Under the pieces are notes generated by a model. It did no database searches, was not told where the DNA came from, and was given only the letters and a program-made list of their open reading frames with translations. A program made the translations under genes and the position numbers. DNA of 24,988 nt from a virus, in IMG/VR virus record IMGVR_UViG_3300006805_000147, positions 1 through 24,988 of that record; one strand, given 5' to 3'. Positions 5,673 through 10,850 of the stretch are shown piece by piece (positions within the stretch are counted from its first letter, which is position 1; each line of letters begins with the position of its first letter).

Positions 5673-6068
5673 CTAACCGTTCTTTAATAAATAATTGAAG
5701 TAGCGTGCTGGCACTTTACCCTCTTGCCTTGCGGTACGAGCTAAAATAATCCAGCGTTGAACACCGAACTTTCTAATGGTGCTAGCATAGTAACCGTCCA
5801 TGTTTCGGCCTGTTCTGGTTAAGTCGCTGTACTCCTCTATTAGTTGGTCGATCTTCTTGTTATCTACAGCTGACAGCTGTTTTGGTTTCTGGTGTTCAGC
5901 TGACAGCTGTTTTGAAGCCATGAGTTCGTTGATCCGTTCTGCCATATATTCTCCAAGCATCTGTTTAGATACCTTCGTTAAAAAGTTTGTGGTTTGAACT
6001 ATGTCCTGCAGAACGAAGTTATTTGTAATTGAAAAACACCCCGTAGGGTGCTTCTCTGTCTGATTCAT
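5673..6068 (-). CDS. Possible phage replication protein next to the origin
   Basis: The start is taken at ATG 6068, since the longer frame would begin inside the promoter. The 131-residue product begins MNQTEKHPTGCFSITNN, continues with helical, basic segments and ends DGYYASTIRKFGVQRW then ARYFNYLLKNG, which resembles the end of DnaD-like or phage initiator proteins. The middle (residues 50-67) carries a repeated KQLSA, encoded by an 18-bp DNA direct repeat. The gene lies between a DnaA-box region and the recombination operon, where a replication gene is expected. No catalytic motif is seen, so the assignment is weak; a regulator is an alternative. Confidence 0.5.
   Translation of the reverse strand: MNQTEKHPTGCFSITNNFVLQDIVQTTNFLTKVSKQMLGEYMAERINELMASKQLSAEHQKPKQLSAVDNKKIDQLIEEYSDLTRTGRNMDGYYASTIRKFGVQRWIILARTARQEGKVPARYFNYLLKNG
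5867..5914. repeat. 18-bp direct repeat inside the candidate replication gene
   Basis: Two copies of cagctgacagctgttttg at 5867-5884 and 5897-5914, spaced 30 bp apart. Each copy holds two palindromic CAGCTG hexamers flanking one A. The layout resembles iterons, which some phages carry inside their initiator gene, but two copies are few. Confidence 0.6.
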
Positions 6069-6078
6069 CTCGCTTTTA

Positions 6079-6107
6079 ATTATAAGCCAAGACGATCGAC
6101 AATACAA
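6079..6107 (-). promoter_or_regulatory. Promoter of the candidate replication gene
   Basis: TTGTAT (6107-6102), a 17-bp spacer and TATAAT (6084-6079) on the minus strand. Only ten bases lie between the -10 and ATG 6068, so the leader would be only three or four nucleotides. The spacer contains a GTCGATCGTC-type symmetric element. Confidence 0.65.
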
Positions 6108-6129
6108 GACCCTACATAAATATTCTTCG

Positions 6130-6169
6130 TATAGGGTTCTGATTGATTTTGAGATGAATCAGAACTCTA
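6130..6169. repeat. 14-bp inverted repeat (one mismatch), likely operator dyad
   Basis: ATAGGGTTCTGATT (6130-6143) and AATCAGAACTCTAT (6156-6169) are inverted repeats with one mismatch and a 12-base loop. No T-run follows on either strand, so it does not look like a terminator. It lies upstream of the promoter at 6079-6107. An 11-bp element of its right side (GAGATGAATCA) recurs inverted at 6061-6071, covering the start codon at 6068. Confidence 0.65.
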
Positions 6170-6204
6170 TGCCTACTATTGTACCGTAAAGCATAAATTT
6201 AGGC

Positions 6205-6270
6205 AATGCGCTTATATTTTTATCCACAGAAGTTATGCACGTATAGGTTATAAACAGTGGATAACCATTT
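6205..6270. other. Candidate replication origin with DnaA-box-like sites
   Basis: A perfect TTATCCACA box lies at 6220-6228 on the plus strand, a one-mismatch TTATCCACT at 6264-6256 on the minus strand and a similar TTATGCACG at 6233-6241. They follow an AT-rich stretch (gcttatatttttatcc). Boxes clustered within 45 bp in a noncoding region beside a possible replication gene suggest a DnaA-assisted origin. Copy number and function are not shown by sequence. Confidence 0.55.
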
Positions 6271-6478
6271 TCGATACATGTCGATTATGGTATTTTCCTA
6301 ACCACAAGCGTATACTGTACTTAGTTACAAGCTACGGCAAGTAAAGCACATTATACTGGCGGTCATATTTATATTTTTGTATAAGTCACCAATAAAGAAG
6401 ATTAAACTTACGAACGGTTTTCATGTTTTTCGCACTTTCTTAGGCCGTCAGTCCATGATATTATATATAAGCAAAACC

Positions 6479-6519
6479 CCTGTACCCACCACAGGACACG
6501 CCCAGCATTATGTCTGGGC
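6479..6519. repeat. Two short hairpins before the bidirectional terminator
   Basis: CCTGT (6479-6483) pairs with ACAGG (6491-6495), and GCCCAG with CTGGGC at about 6500-6519 with an eight-base loop. Together with the hairpin at 6530-6599 they would make a structured plus-strand RNA, but no convincing promoter for it is visible. Confidence 0.4.
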
Positions 6520-6529
6520 TATTTGCTAT

Positions 6530-6599
6530 CAAAAATACCGCCCAAGTCGAGTGTGTTGCTAATAGGATTAAGTACACACAAGGGGCGGTATTATTTTTG
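6530..6599. terminator. Bidirectional terminator with long nested hairpin
   Basis: CAAAAATACCGCCC (6530-6543) pairs with GGGCGGTATTATTTTTG (6583-6599), with one small bulge. Inside, GTGTGT (6551-6556) pairs with ACACAC (6574-6579). Both strands end the GC-rich stem with a T-rich tract, so transcripts of the genes at 7286-6622 would stop here, as would any plus-strand transcript. The inner loop carries GCTAATAGGA, the leader motif seen before the starts at 1563, 2270 and 5610. Confidence 0.7.
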
Positions 6600-6621
6600 T
6601 ATTTTACTACAGATTGCCGGA

Positions 6622-6960
6622 TTATTCAACAGCCCAATCATGCAAGAACTCTACTTGCTGCATAATGTTATAGGCTACTTTACGTTCTCGTTCCGATCTG
6701 ACCTGTAAATAAGCAGCTAATTCTTCTACTCTTTCAACTTGCCCGAATGGTATTTGTGTTTCTTCTAACATAGAGATTGCCCCTAGCATTTGGTCACGAG
6801 TAAGTTTCAGTGGTGGTCTAACCTCTGCATGAAGCTCTCTATGGCCTAGATGTACCATAGGTATGATTAAACCGCTATCGTTCCTAAAACGCTTCTCTAC
6901 TGGTGTCTTGTAGTGCCGCTTTGGGTGAATTAAATGATGCCTCGACACTTCAATTCCCAT
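6622..6960 (-). CDS. Conserved-looking phage protein with HHL...H motif
   Basis: The start is ATG 6960, preceded by GAGG seven bases away, rather than an upstream in-frame ATG. The 112-residue product begins MGIEVSRHHLIHPKRHYKTP and continues with VEKRFRND, a histidine-rich HLGHRELHAEV and a helical tail (QMLGAISMLEE). Histidines at regular spacing suggest a metal site and recall HNH-like phage proteins of unknown function, but an HNH core is not complete. It is the last gene before the bidirectional terminator and overlaps the preceding gene by 11 nt. Confidence 0.7.
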   Translation of the reverse strand: MGIEVSRHHLIHPKRHYKTPVEKRFRNDSGLIIPMVHLGHRELHAEVRPPLKLTRDQMLGAISMLEETQIPFGQVERVEELAAYLQVRSERERKVAYNIMQQVEFLHDWAVE

Positions 6961-7120
6961 AGTCTGCCTCAAATTGTTTATGCCAGTCTGCATAGGCTTG
7001 CTGGGCTTCTTGTTCTGTAAACCAGTTTCTATCTATGCACTCTTGTAGTTCAGCAAGCATTTCGCTCTCAAGGCACATTTTTAAATCTTCGGTGATTGCC
7101 ATATCCCCGAAGCGTTCCAT
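6950..7120 (-). CDS. Small acidic protein of 56 residues
   Basis: ATG 7120 lies one base after the stop of the preceding small gene; the product begins MERFGDMAITEDLKMC and ends AYADWHKQFEADYGN. It is predicted to be one or two amphipathic helices. The ribosome site is weak, so coupling to the preceding gene is likely. No family is recognised. Confidence 0.6.
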   Translation of the reverse strand: MERFGDMAITEDLKMCLESEMLAELQECIDRNWFTEQEAQQAYADWHKQFEADYGN

Positions 7121-7121
7121 G

Positions 7122-7286
7122 CTACTTAGCTTCTTCTGGAGGTTCAGGGTTAGCGTGTTCAGACAAACATAGTTCTGTAGTCGTTCCTAAAGCTAGAAAG
7201 CCTTGTACAGCCCCTACAGCACGTCTAGCCATATCTCTTACGTCTACTATCTTTAAATCGTCTAGGAACTCTATTTGTTCTGCCAT
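7122..7286 (-). CDS. Small protein of 54 residues, first gene after the leader RNA
   Basis: ATG 7286 has AGGTGG four bases upstream. The product begins MAEQIEFLDDLKIVDVRDM, has a short hydrophobic helix (AVGAVQGFLALGTTTELC) and ends in an acidic, proline-containing tail. It lies about 60 nt after a leader terminator, so its expression may depend on readthrough of that hairpin. No family is recognised. Confidence 0.65.
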   Translation of the reverse strand: MAEQIEFLDDLKIVDVRDMARRAVGAVQGFLALGTTTELCLSEHANPEPPEEAK

Positions 7287-7346
7287 ATTTCCACCTATGT
7301 TAAGTACTAGTCTTAGTGTACTCCTTGTGGTTTTATTTTTGCAACT

Positions 7347-7407
7347 AAAAAAGACTTCTCTGTAAAATTTGCTAGGATGTGTGCAAATTCTACATTTGTG
7401 AAGTCTT
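7347..7407 (-). terminator. Nested leader hairpin with T-run
   Basis: On the minus strand AAGACTTC (7407-7400) pairs with GAAGTCTT (7358-7351), followed by TTTTTT. Inside, AATTTGC (7389-7383) pairs with GCAAATT (7372-7366). With the promoter at 7444-7472 this would give an RNA of about 90 nt ending before the gene at 7286. It could be an attenuator or a small RNA. Confidence 0.65.
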
Positions 7408-7443
7408 CCTAATCAATCTGGACGATTGTAAGTGAACGTTTTT

Positions 7444-7472
7444 ATTATACCAAAAACCCCAGCCTTGTACAA
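7444..7472 (-). promoter_or_regulatory. Promoter overlapping the lysis-region terminator
   Basis: TTGTAC (7472-7467), a 17-bp spacer and a perfect TATAAT (7449-7444) on the minus strand. The -35 lies in an inner arm of the nested terminator hairpin 7452-7528. It would transcribe the leader RNA and the small genes to 6622. Confidence 0.7.
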
Positions 7473-7528
7473 TTAAACCACAGAGTATCCTTAACAGTTT
7501 ACTCAGAGTACAAGTGATTCCGGGGTTT
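7452..7528 (-). terminator. Nested terminator of the lysis/virion transcript
   Basis: Three nested stems on the minus strand: AAACCCC (7528-7522) with GGGGTTT (7460-7454), CTTGTAC (7514-7508) with GTACAAG (7470-7464), and GAGTA (7504-7500) with TACTC (7487-7483). The outer stem ends in TTTTT. It is about 75 nt long, unusually long for an intrinsic terminator, and its last part overlaps the next promoter. Confidence 0.65.
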
Positions 7529-7569
7529 CTAGCTTAGAGGGTTCAAAAATCTCTGGATTTAATTATAGC

Positions 7570-7638
7570 CTAGAATATCCAAGTAAGTAAAGCAACGAAC
7601 CCGATAATGGCTAGTGTGGTTACAACTACACCGTTCAT
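7570..7638 (-). CDS. 22-residue single-pass membrane peptide
   Basis: ATG 7638 shares its A with the TAA of the holin gene (TAATG), so translation is probably coupled. The product, starting MNGVVVTTLAIIGFVALL, is one hydrophobic helix with almost no flanks. It lies at the end of the lysis cassette and could modulate the holin or act as a small membrane component. Function is inference; no family is recognised. Confidence 0.5.
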   Translation of the reverse strand: MNGVVVTTLAIIGFVALLTWIF

Positions 7639-7832
7639 TATTTTGCCTCAGTCGGTTGGATAAACAGGTTCATCACTGCACTAATACCTGCTGCAATTGC
7701 GCCAGCTATTAGTGCTTTGGTTGTTGGCACGTCTACGACTGTAACAATGCCTAGAGCTACAGTAGCTAGTGATGCTTGTATAAATGTTTTTAATGCTCTT
7801 ACTGCTAATACGTTAAATGTTGTGTTGTTCAT
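7638..7832 (-). CDS. Holin, r1t-like
   Basis: A 64-residue protein with a short amphipathic N-terminus (VRALKTFIQASLA) and two hydrophobic helices at about residues 14-34 and 39-58, joined by a short turn (VPTTKALIAG), with a short polar tail. The RA-x-KTF-x-Q start is typical of r1t-type phage holins, which are 60-90 residues long and permeabilise the cytoplasmic membrane at the end of infection. It directly follows the endolysin gene. Without homology search it remains a strong family-level call. Confidence 0.8.
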   Translation of the reverse strand: MNNTTFNVLAVRALKTFIQASLATVALGIVTVVDVPTTKALIAGAIAAGISAVMNLFIQPTEAK

Positions 7833-7833
7833 G

Positions 7834-8175
7834 TTACTTCTTTCTATATAAAGTTTCTTTTACTGCTTCAAAACTACCGCTAGTGGCTTTTGGTTGTGCG
7901 TTCCAAAAATTAGCCATAGCTGGGTATGTGTTGACGACGGGTTTGCCGACAAACTGTGAGTTATACCCACTGCCGATTACGTTGGGTATGCCAGTAGAGC
8001 CGTCAGCTTCTTGCTTCTCCATTTCTTTGGTGATTCGTGGCATTTGGGATAGCCAGAACGTGAGCATACCATCTATGTCTGTTGTGCCTGTGAACTTATA
8101 GTTGTAGTTCTTGCCGGGGTATGTACCTGTAGCCATGACTGCACAGGCGTTTTCTTGTTCTTTTGTGATTGGCAT
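7834..8175 (-). CDS. Separately translated C-terminal domain of the endolysin
   Basis: The in-frame ATG 8175 is preceded by GGAGGTGAA (8183-8175 region), the strongest ribosome site in the lysis cassette. It would give a 113-residue product starting MPITKEQENACAVMATG that holds only the binding region. Several phage endolysins are known to use internal starts of this type and to assemble the full protein with extra binding domains. Whether this occurs here is inferred from the site alone. Confidence 0.65.
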   Translation of the reverse strand: MPITKEQENACAVMATGTYPGKNYNYKFTGTTDIDGMLTFWLSQMPRITKEMEKQEADGSTGIPNVIGSGYNSQFVGKPVVNTYPAMANFWNAQPKATSGSFEAVKETLYRKK

Positions 8176-8580
8176 TTCACCTCCTTGCTTCTTTATAGGT
8201 CTTAATATGGCTGTGGTTTTCAAATAAGTTGGGTTGACGGTTACTCTGCGAGCCTTTTTACCGTTCTGTTCTAGTATAGTTGTTCGGTCAAGGTATATCC
8301 AAATATGACCGTCTTTTGTAGGGCCATCAGAAACACCGATATCACCAGCCTGTGCGGTTGATACTTCTGTGAAATACATTCTGTTTGGGTTGAAACGGTT
8401 GGCCCAAGCATAGGCGTGACCCCATGGGCCAGCAGGAACGTTTAATACTCTCCAACAATATTGGTTAATAAGGCTCACGCACTCCCCTAGATAACCGCCG
8501 TCTTTCCATTTATTTTGACCACCGAATTTACTTACAGTTATTTGTTTTAAAGATTCACTTCTGAATTGGTCAAGTGTCAT
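7834..8580 (-). CDS. CHAP-domain endolysin with a C-terminal binding region
   Basis: A 248-residue lysin. Residues 1-125 form a CHAP amidase/peptidase: LGECVSLINQYCW with the nucleophile C34, GPWGHAYAWANRF at 51-63, AGDIGVSDG at 78-86 and GHIWIYLD with H92. Residues 136-248 form a second region of unknown type (YKFTGTTDIDGMLTFWLSQ in its first third) that would bind the wall. A strong AAGGAGGT lies inside the gene before ATG 8175, so this region can also be made alone. The perfect TATAAT at 8592-8587 ends six bases before ATG 8580 and no ribosome site precedes it. The transcript would thus start at or next to the start codon. Confidence 0.88.
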   Translation of the reverse strand: MTLDQFRSESLKQITVSKFGGQNKWKDGGYLGECVSLINQYCWRVLNVPAGPWGHAYAWANRFNPNRMYFTEVSTAQAGDIGVSDGPTKDGHIWIYLDRTTILEQNGKKARRVTVNPTYLKTTAILRPIKKQGGEMPITKEQENACAVMATGTYPGKNYNYKFTGTTDIDGMLTFWLSQMPRITKEMEKQEADGSTGIPNVIGSGYNSQFVGKPVVNTYPAMANFWNAQPKATSGSFEAVKETLYRKK

Positions 8581-8586
8581 AGTACC

Positions 8587-8617
8587 ATTATACCTTATGG
8601 TGCAACACAGTCAGCAA
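8587..8617 (-). promoter_or_regulatory. Promoter for the endolysin, apparently leaderless
   Basis: A perfect TATAAT lies at 8592-8587 on the minus strand, six bases before the start codon. The -35 is less clear; TTGCTG (8617-8612) with a 19-bp spacer or CTGACT with a 16-bp spacer are the options. Confidence 0.55.
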
Positions 8618-9185
8618 GGAGGGTGCACTTCTTGACTAATATTTGCCAGCCACTATCTCCTATGTATCGCCATTCTATGCGCTGTTTAGTTTCGTTATAT
8701 CTAAATTCTGTTTCTCTACCAGCAGCTCCAGCTTCGCCTTGTTCACCTTTAAGCGGTACTTCTTTTACGATTGTTTCTTTAGTTGAAGTCGAGTTAGTAC
8801 CGTCTTTGCCATCTGTGCCATTCTTGCCAGAATCCCCTTTGTCACCTTTTTCTCCCTTTAGGGTAGCGATGATGACATCAGATTTAGCTTCTTCTAGCTT
8901 TTTCTCCAATGATTTGTCAGGGGCGGTAAAGAAGAAGTCATGAGATTCATTCTTGTTACTTTTTACACAAGCAGTAACATTTTCTTCTGTTCTATCCTGT
9001 GGCTAAATAAGTAGTATGCAAGATAAGCCTCTAAGTATTTCCTGATTAGAACGAGCTTGTGCATAGATAGCTGAAAGTAAAATACCTTGGAGTATGAGAA
9101 CTGTTAAAAGTGACGTAGATATAACTATAGTGAGAATATTATTACGGTTTCTCAATGACCAGAGCTTTACTTTATGGTGAATCAT
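8595..9185 (-). CDS. Collagen-like membrane protein interrupted by one in-frame amber codon
   Basis: One frame runs from ATG 9185 to TAA 8595 and is broken only by TAG at 9005-9003. Before the TAG are a membrane helix (NILTIVISTSLLTVLILQGIL) and LRGLSCILLI; after it come PQDRTEENVTACVKSNKNES, a collagen-like part (GEKGDKGDSGKNGTDGKDG) and a compact end with two cysteines. The part after the TAG has no ATG or GTG that could start it; TTG 8909 lacks a ribosome site and would cut into the coding-like stretch. The full product would be about 196 residues. Amber readthrough, a mutated CAG (Gln) or a sequence error are the possibilities. It lies in the lysis region and may be a virion or envelope-spanning component. 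Confidence 0.6.
9003..9185 (-). CDS. Short product ending at the amber codon: membrane peptide
   Basis: A 60-residue protein from ATG 9185, which overlaps the TGA of the upstream gene as ATGA and is thus preferred over an upstream in-frame ATG. It starts MIHHKVKLWSLRNRNN and has one transmembrane helix (about residues 17-40) and a short tail with one cysteine. If no readthrough occurs this is the only product. Confidence 0.6.
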   Translation of the reverse strand: MIHHKVKLWSLRNRNNILTIVISTSLLTVLILQGILLSAIYAQARSNQEILRGLSCILLI

Positions 9186-9451
9186 GTCAGTAGCCTCTGT
9201 GCTAGTAGTAGTGCAAGGGATATTGCTGCACTTGCCACCCCTATAATTGCGAGAATTATCTTTGTCCAATTGACTTGTTCTGGCTTTGACACGCTTTCTC
9301 TCCCTTGCCTTTTGGCTTCGGCTACTTCTAGCTTACTAACTCTGTCACTTACAGCATCAAATGTTTGACGTGTGAGGTTGCTGTTCTCTTTAAGCTCTGT
9401 CTGTATGCTCCTGAGTGTTCTTTTGATGTCTTGCACTTCTGAATCTGGCAT
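9182..9451 (-). CDS. Coiled-coil tail-anchored membrane protein, XhlA-like layout
   Basis: An 89-residue protein with an AAGGGA ribosome site. Residues 1-45 form a charged coiled coil (VQDIKRTLRSIQTELKENSN), residues 46-62 a polar linker and residues about 64-84 a membrane helix (IILAIIGVASAAISLALLLA). A cytosolic coiled coil with a C-terminal anchor just upstream of lysis genes is the layout of XhlA-type holin partners. The similarity is in architecture, not in clear sequence. Confidence 0.65.
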   Translation of the reverse strand: MPDSEVQDIKRTLRSIQTELKENSNLTRQTFDAVSDRVSKLEVAEAKRQGRESVSKPEQVNWTKIILAIIGVASAAISLALLLAQRLLT

Positions 9452-9462
9452 TCATATATCCC

Positions 9463-9831
9463 TTAGCTCCATGCCTCTACGAGTAATGGGTAGTTCGCAT
9501 TAGCCGTATCGACATTAATTACTGCTTCATCAGCACTCCATGAGTCAAAAGTAGCAGAAAATACCTTTGTGCCTGATGCACTGTGGTGAGCTATAAGGTA
9601 GTTAGGTTGACTGGTATACGGCCATTTTTTAGAAAAGCTAGGGCAAGTAGCAATACAGTGAGTGTTTGTGCCATCTGTCATACCGACTGATAAAAGCTGT
9701 ACGCTTTCTGTGGTGTTGTTGCGTGGCCCCATTGTGATGCGTAGACCTTTAGGCGTTGCACCACCCAAGTCAAGTATGAGTGTTTTAAGTCCTGTTGAAC
9801 CGAATGAATATGTTGCTGTGTAATATGCCAT
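9463..9831 (-). CDS. Putative virion accessory protein
   Basis: A 122-residue beta-rich protein with an AAGGAG ribosome site before ATG 9831. It begins MAYYTATYSFGSTGLKTLIL and ends with the NYPLLVEAWS strand. Its sequence is rich in S/T/G without charged clusters, as in small phage fibre or tip domains. It lies between the repeat-bearing fibre gene and the lysis cassette. Function is inferred from position and composition only. Confidence 0.65.
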   Translation of the reverse strand: MAYYTATYSFGSTGLKTLILDLGGATPKGLRITMGPRNNTTESVQLLSVGMTDGTNTHCIATCPSFSKKWPYTSQPNYLIAHHSASGTKVFSATFDSWSADEAVINVDTANANYPLLVEAWS

Positions 9832-9840
9832 ATAATCTCC

Positions 9841-10446
9841 TTAAGTTCCGTATGCTATCCATGTAAAGCCAACTCGTAAACCGCTTGCAAGAACAGCACT
9901 ACTATCTAGAGTGGCTCTTACTACCATAGCGGTGTTAGTGATATTATATGCGTGAAACATTAATATATTTCCACCGAACCCTGCATTAAATTGTGTAATT
10001 GCAGTTGGGTCTGAACCGTTTAATATACCCAAAGCACCGAGGTTTACGGTCTTAATAGCAGTAAATCCTACAGGAAAAGTAATAGTTTTTTCTACTGTGT
10101 TTCCACCAGCACCAGTAACAAAGTTCCAACCTGTTTGTATTTTTAAGCTGTTTTCTGTAGTGTTAGTTGTAACTGACTGCAATTCTACTTTATATGTGGA
10201 TATTTTAGCTCCTGTTACTGCTGAATCTGCTAGTTTAGCTGTCGTTACGTTGGAGTCGGCTATTTTCGCTGTGGTTATACCGGCATCATCTGCTAATTTT
10301 GACGTAGCAATAGCAGCACCAGTTTTAATGTTTGCGTTGTCTAAGTTACCGTTTATTTCAGTAACTATTGTAGTAACCGGTGTATTATAATCGGCTACAT
10401 CAATAGTTTCGCCGTCTGACGGTAGTGAGACTGCTATAGTACCCAT
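9841..10446 (-). CDS. Tail-fibre-like protein with SxVTTAKL repeats
   Basis: A 201-residue protein. Residues 40-85 hold short repeats of the type AGITTAKIADS and NVTTAKLADSAVTGAKI, common in trimeric phage fibre shafts. Residues 86-201 form a beta-rich head with TITFPVGFTAIKTVNLGAL and end GLRVGFTWIAYGT. The start at 10446 is coupled to the upstream HNH gene as TAATG, with AAGGAGG just before. It probably forms a small fibre or decoration on the tail. Confidence 0.75.
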   Translation of the reverse strand: MGTIAVSLPSDGETIDVADYNTPVTTIVTEINGNLDNANIKTGAAIATSKLADDAGITTAKIADSNVTTAKLADSAVTGAKISTYKVELQSVTTNTTENSLKIQTGWNFVTGAGGNTVEKTITFPVGFTAIKTVNLGALGILNGSDPTAITQFNAGFGGNILMFHAYNITNTAMVVRATLDSSAVLASGLRVGFTWIAYGT

Positions 10447-10850
10447 TAGAAAACCTCCTTAAGTTTCAGCCACTTATTACTATGTACTTTGCGCCTAGCA
10501 ACATCTTTAGACCCGTGGCAAGGTAAACAAAGTGTTTGTAAGTTTTCCATAGAATTATTTTGGTCTTTAGCAAGCATTTTTCTGCCATTACCATCAATAT
10601 GGTCTACCGTGATATCTCTACCGTATTTCAATCTATGGGCTTCCCTTGACATATTGCATTTGACACATTTTTCGCCGTCTCTGATTATTGCATTTTCTCT
10701 ATTTCCTCCGAAGCGTCTAATTTCAGATAACTTTTCTTTGTTTCTAGTTTGCCATCTGCATACTGACTCTGATCTACAGGCCCTACATTGGTTTTCACCA
10801 CGGTTTGTGATGTAGGGTTGTCCGGAATGACCTTTTTTACAAGTGTACAT
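10446..10850 (-). CDS. Free-standing HNH homing-type endonuclease
   Basis: A 134-residue protein with an N-terminal zinc-like segment (CKKGHSG, then CRACRSESVC), C62-x2-C65, the core D83-H84 in ITVDHIDGNG, N103 in SMENLQTLC, and C108-x2-C111-H112. These match a beta-beta-alpha-metal HNH nuclease with a structural zinc. It sits between two virion genes and shares stop/start bases with both, as homing endonucleases often do. It probably cuts phages that lack the insertion. A function in packaging is unlikely here. Confidence 0.88.
   Translation of the reverse strand: MYTCKKGHSGQPYITNRGENQCRACRSESVCRWQTRNKEKLSEIRRFGGNRENAIIRDGEKCVKCNMSREAHRLKYGRDITVDHIDGNGRKMLAKDQNNSMENLQTLCLPCHGSKDVARRKVHSNKWLKLKEVF

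Larger units (their letters stand above)
6069..6621. other. Noncoding region of about 550 bp with origin-like and hairpin elements
   Basis: No credible gene is seen on either strand; short plus-strand frames here lack ribosome sites and family features. From left to right it holds the promoter at 6079-6107, an inverted repeat at 6130-6169, DnaA-box-like sites at 6220-6264, a TATACTGTA sequence on the plus strand at 6311-6319, an AT-rich stretch without clear elements at about 6330-6470, and three hairpins at 6479-6599. Confidence 0.7.

Noticed and set aside
6130-6169. Inverted repeat as a terminator
   Set aside because: No T-run follows on either strand; the position upstream of a promoter fits an operator better.
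6377-6708. Plus-strand frames 6377-6562 and 6523-6708
   Set aside because: They cross hairpins and the terminator, have no ribosome sites and show no domain or protein-like composition.
7535-7560. tRNA-like GGTTCAA sequence
   Set aside because: No cloverleaf arms or acceptor stem can be drawn around it; no tRNA is seen elsewhere in the window.
8595-8909. Collagen-like frame starting at TTG 8909
   Set aside because: There is no ribosome site at the TTG, and coding-like sequence in the same frame extends upstream to the amber codon at 9003-9005.
9003-9005. Genome-wide TAG reassignment to glutamine
   Set aside because: TAG ends several well-supported genes, such as the HNH gene at 2318 and the SPFH-like gene at 2988, exactly at overlaps with the next start; so only local readthrough or an error is considered.
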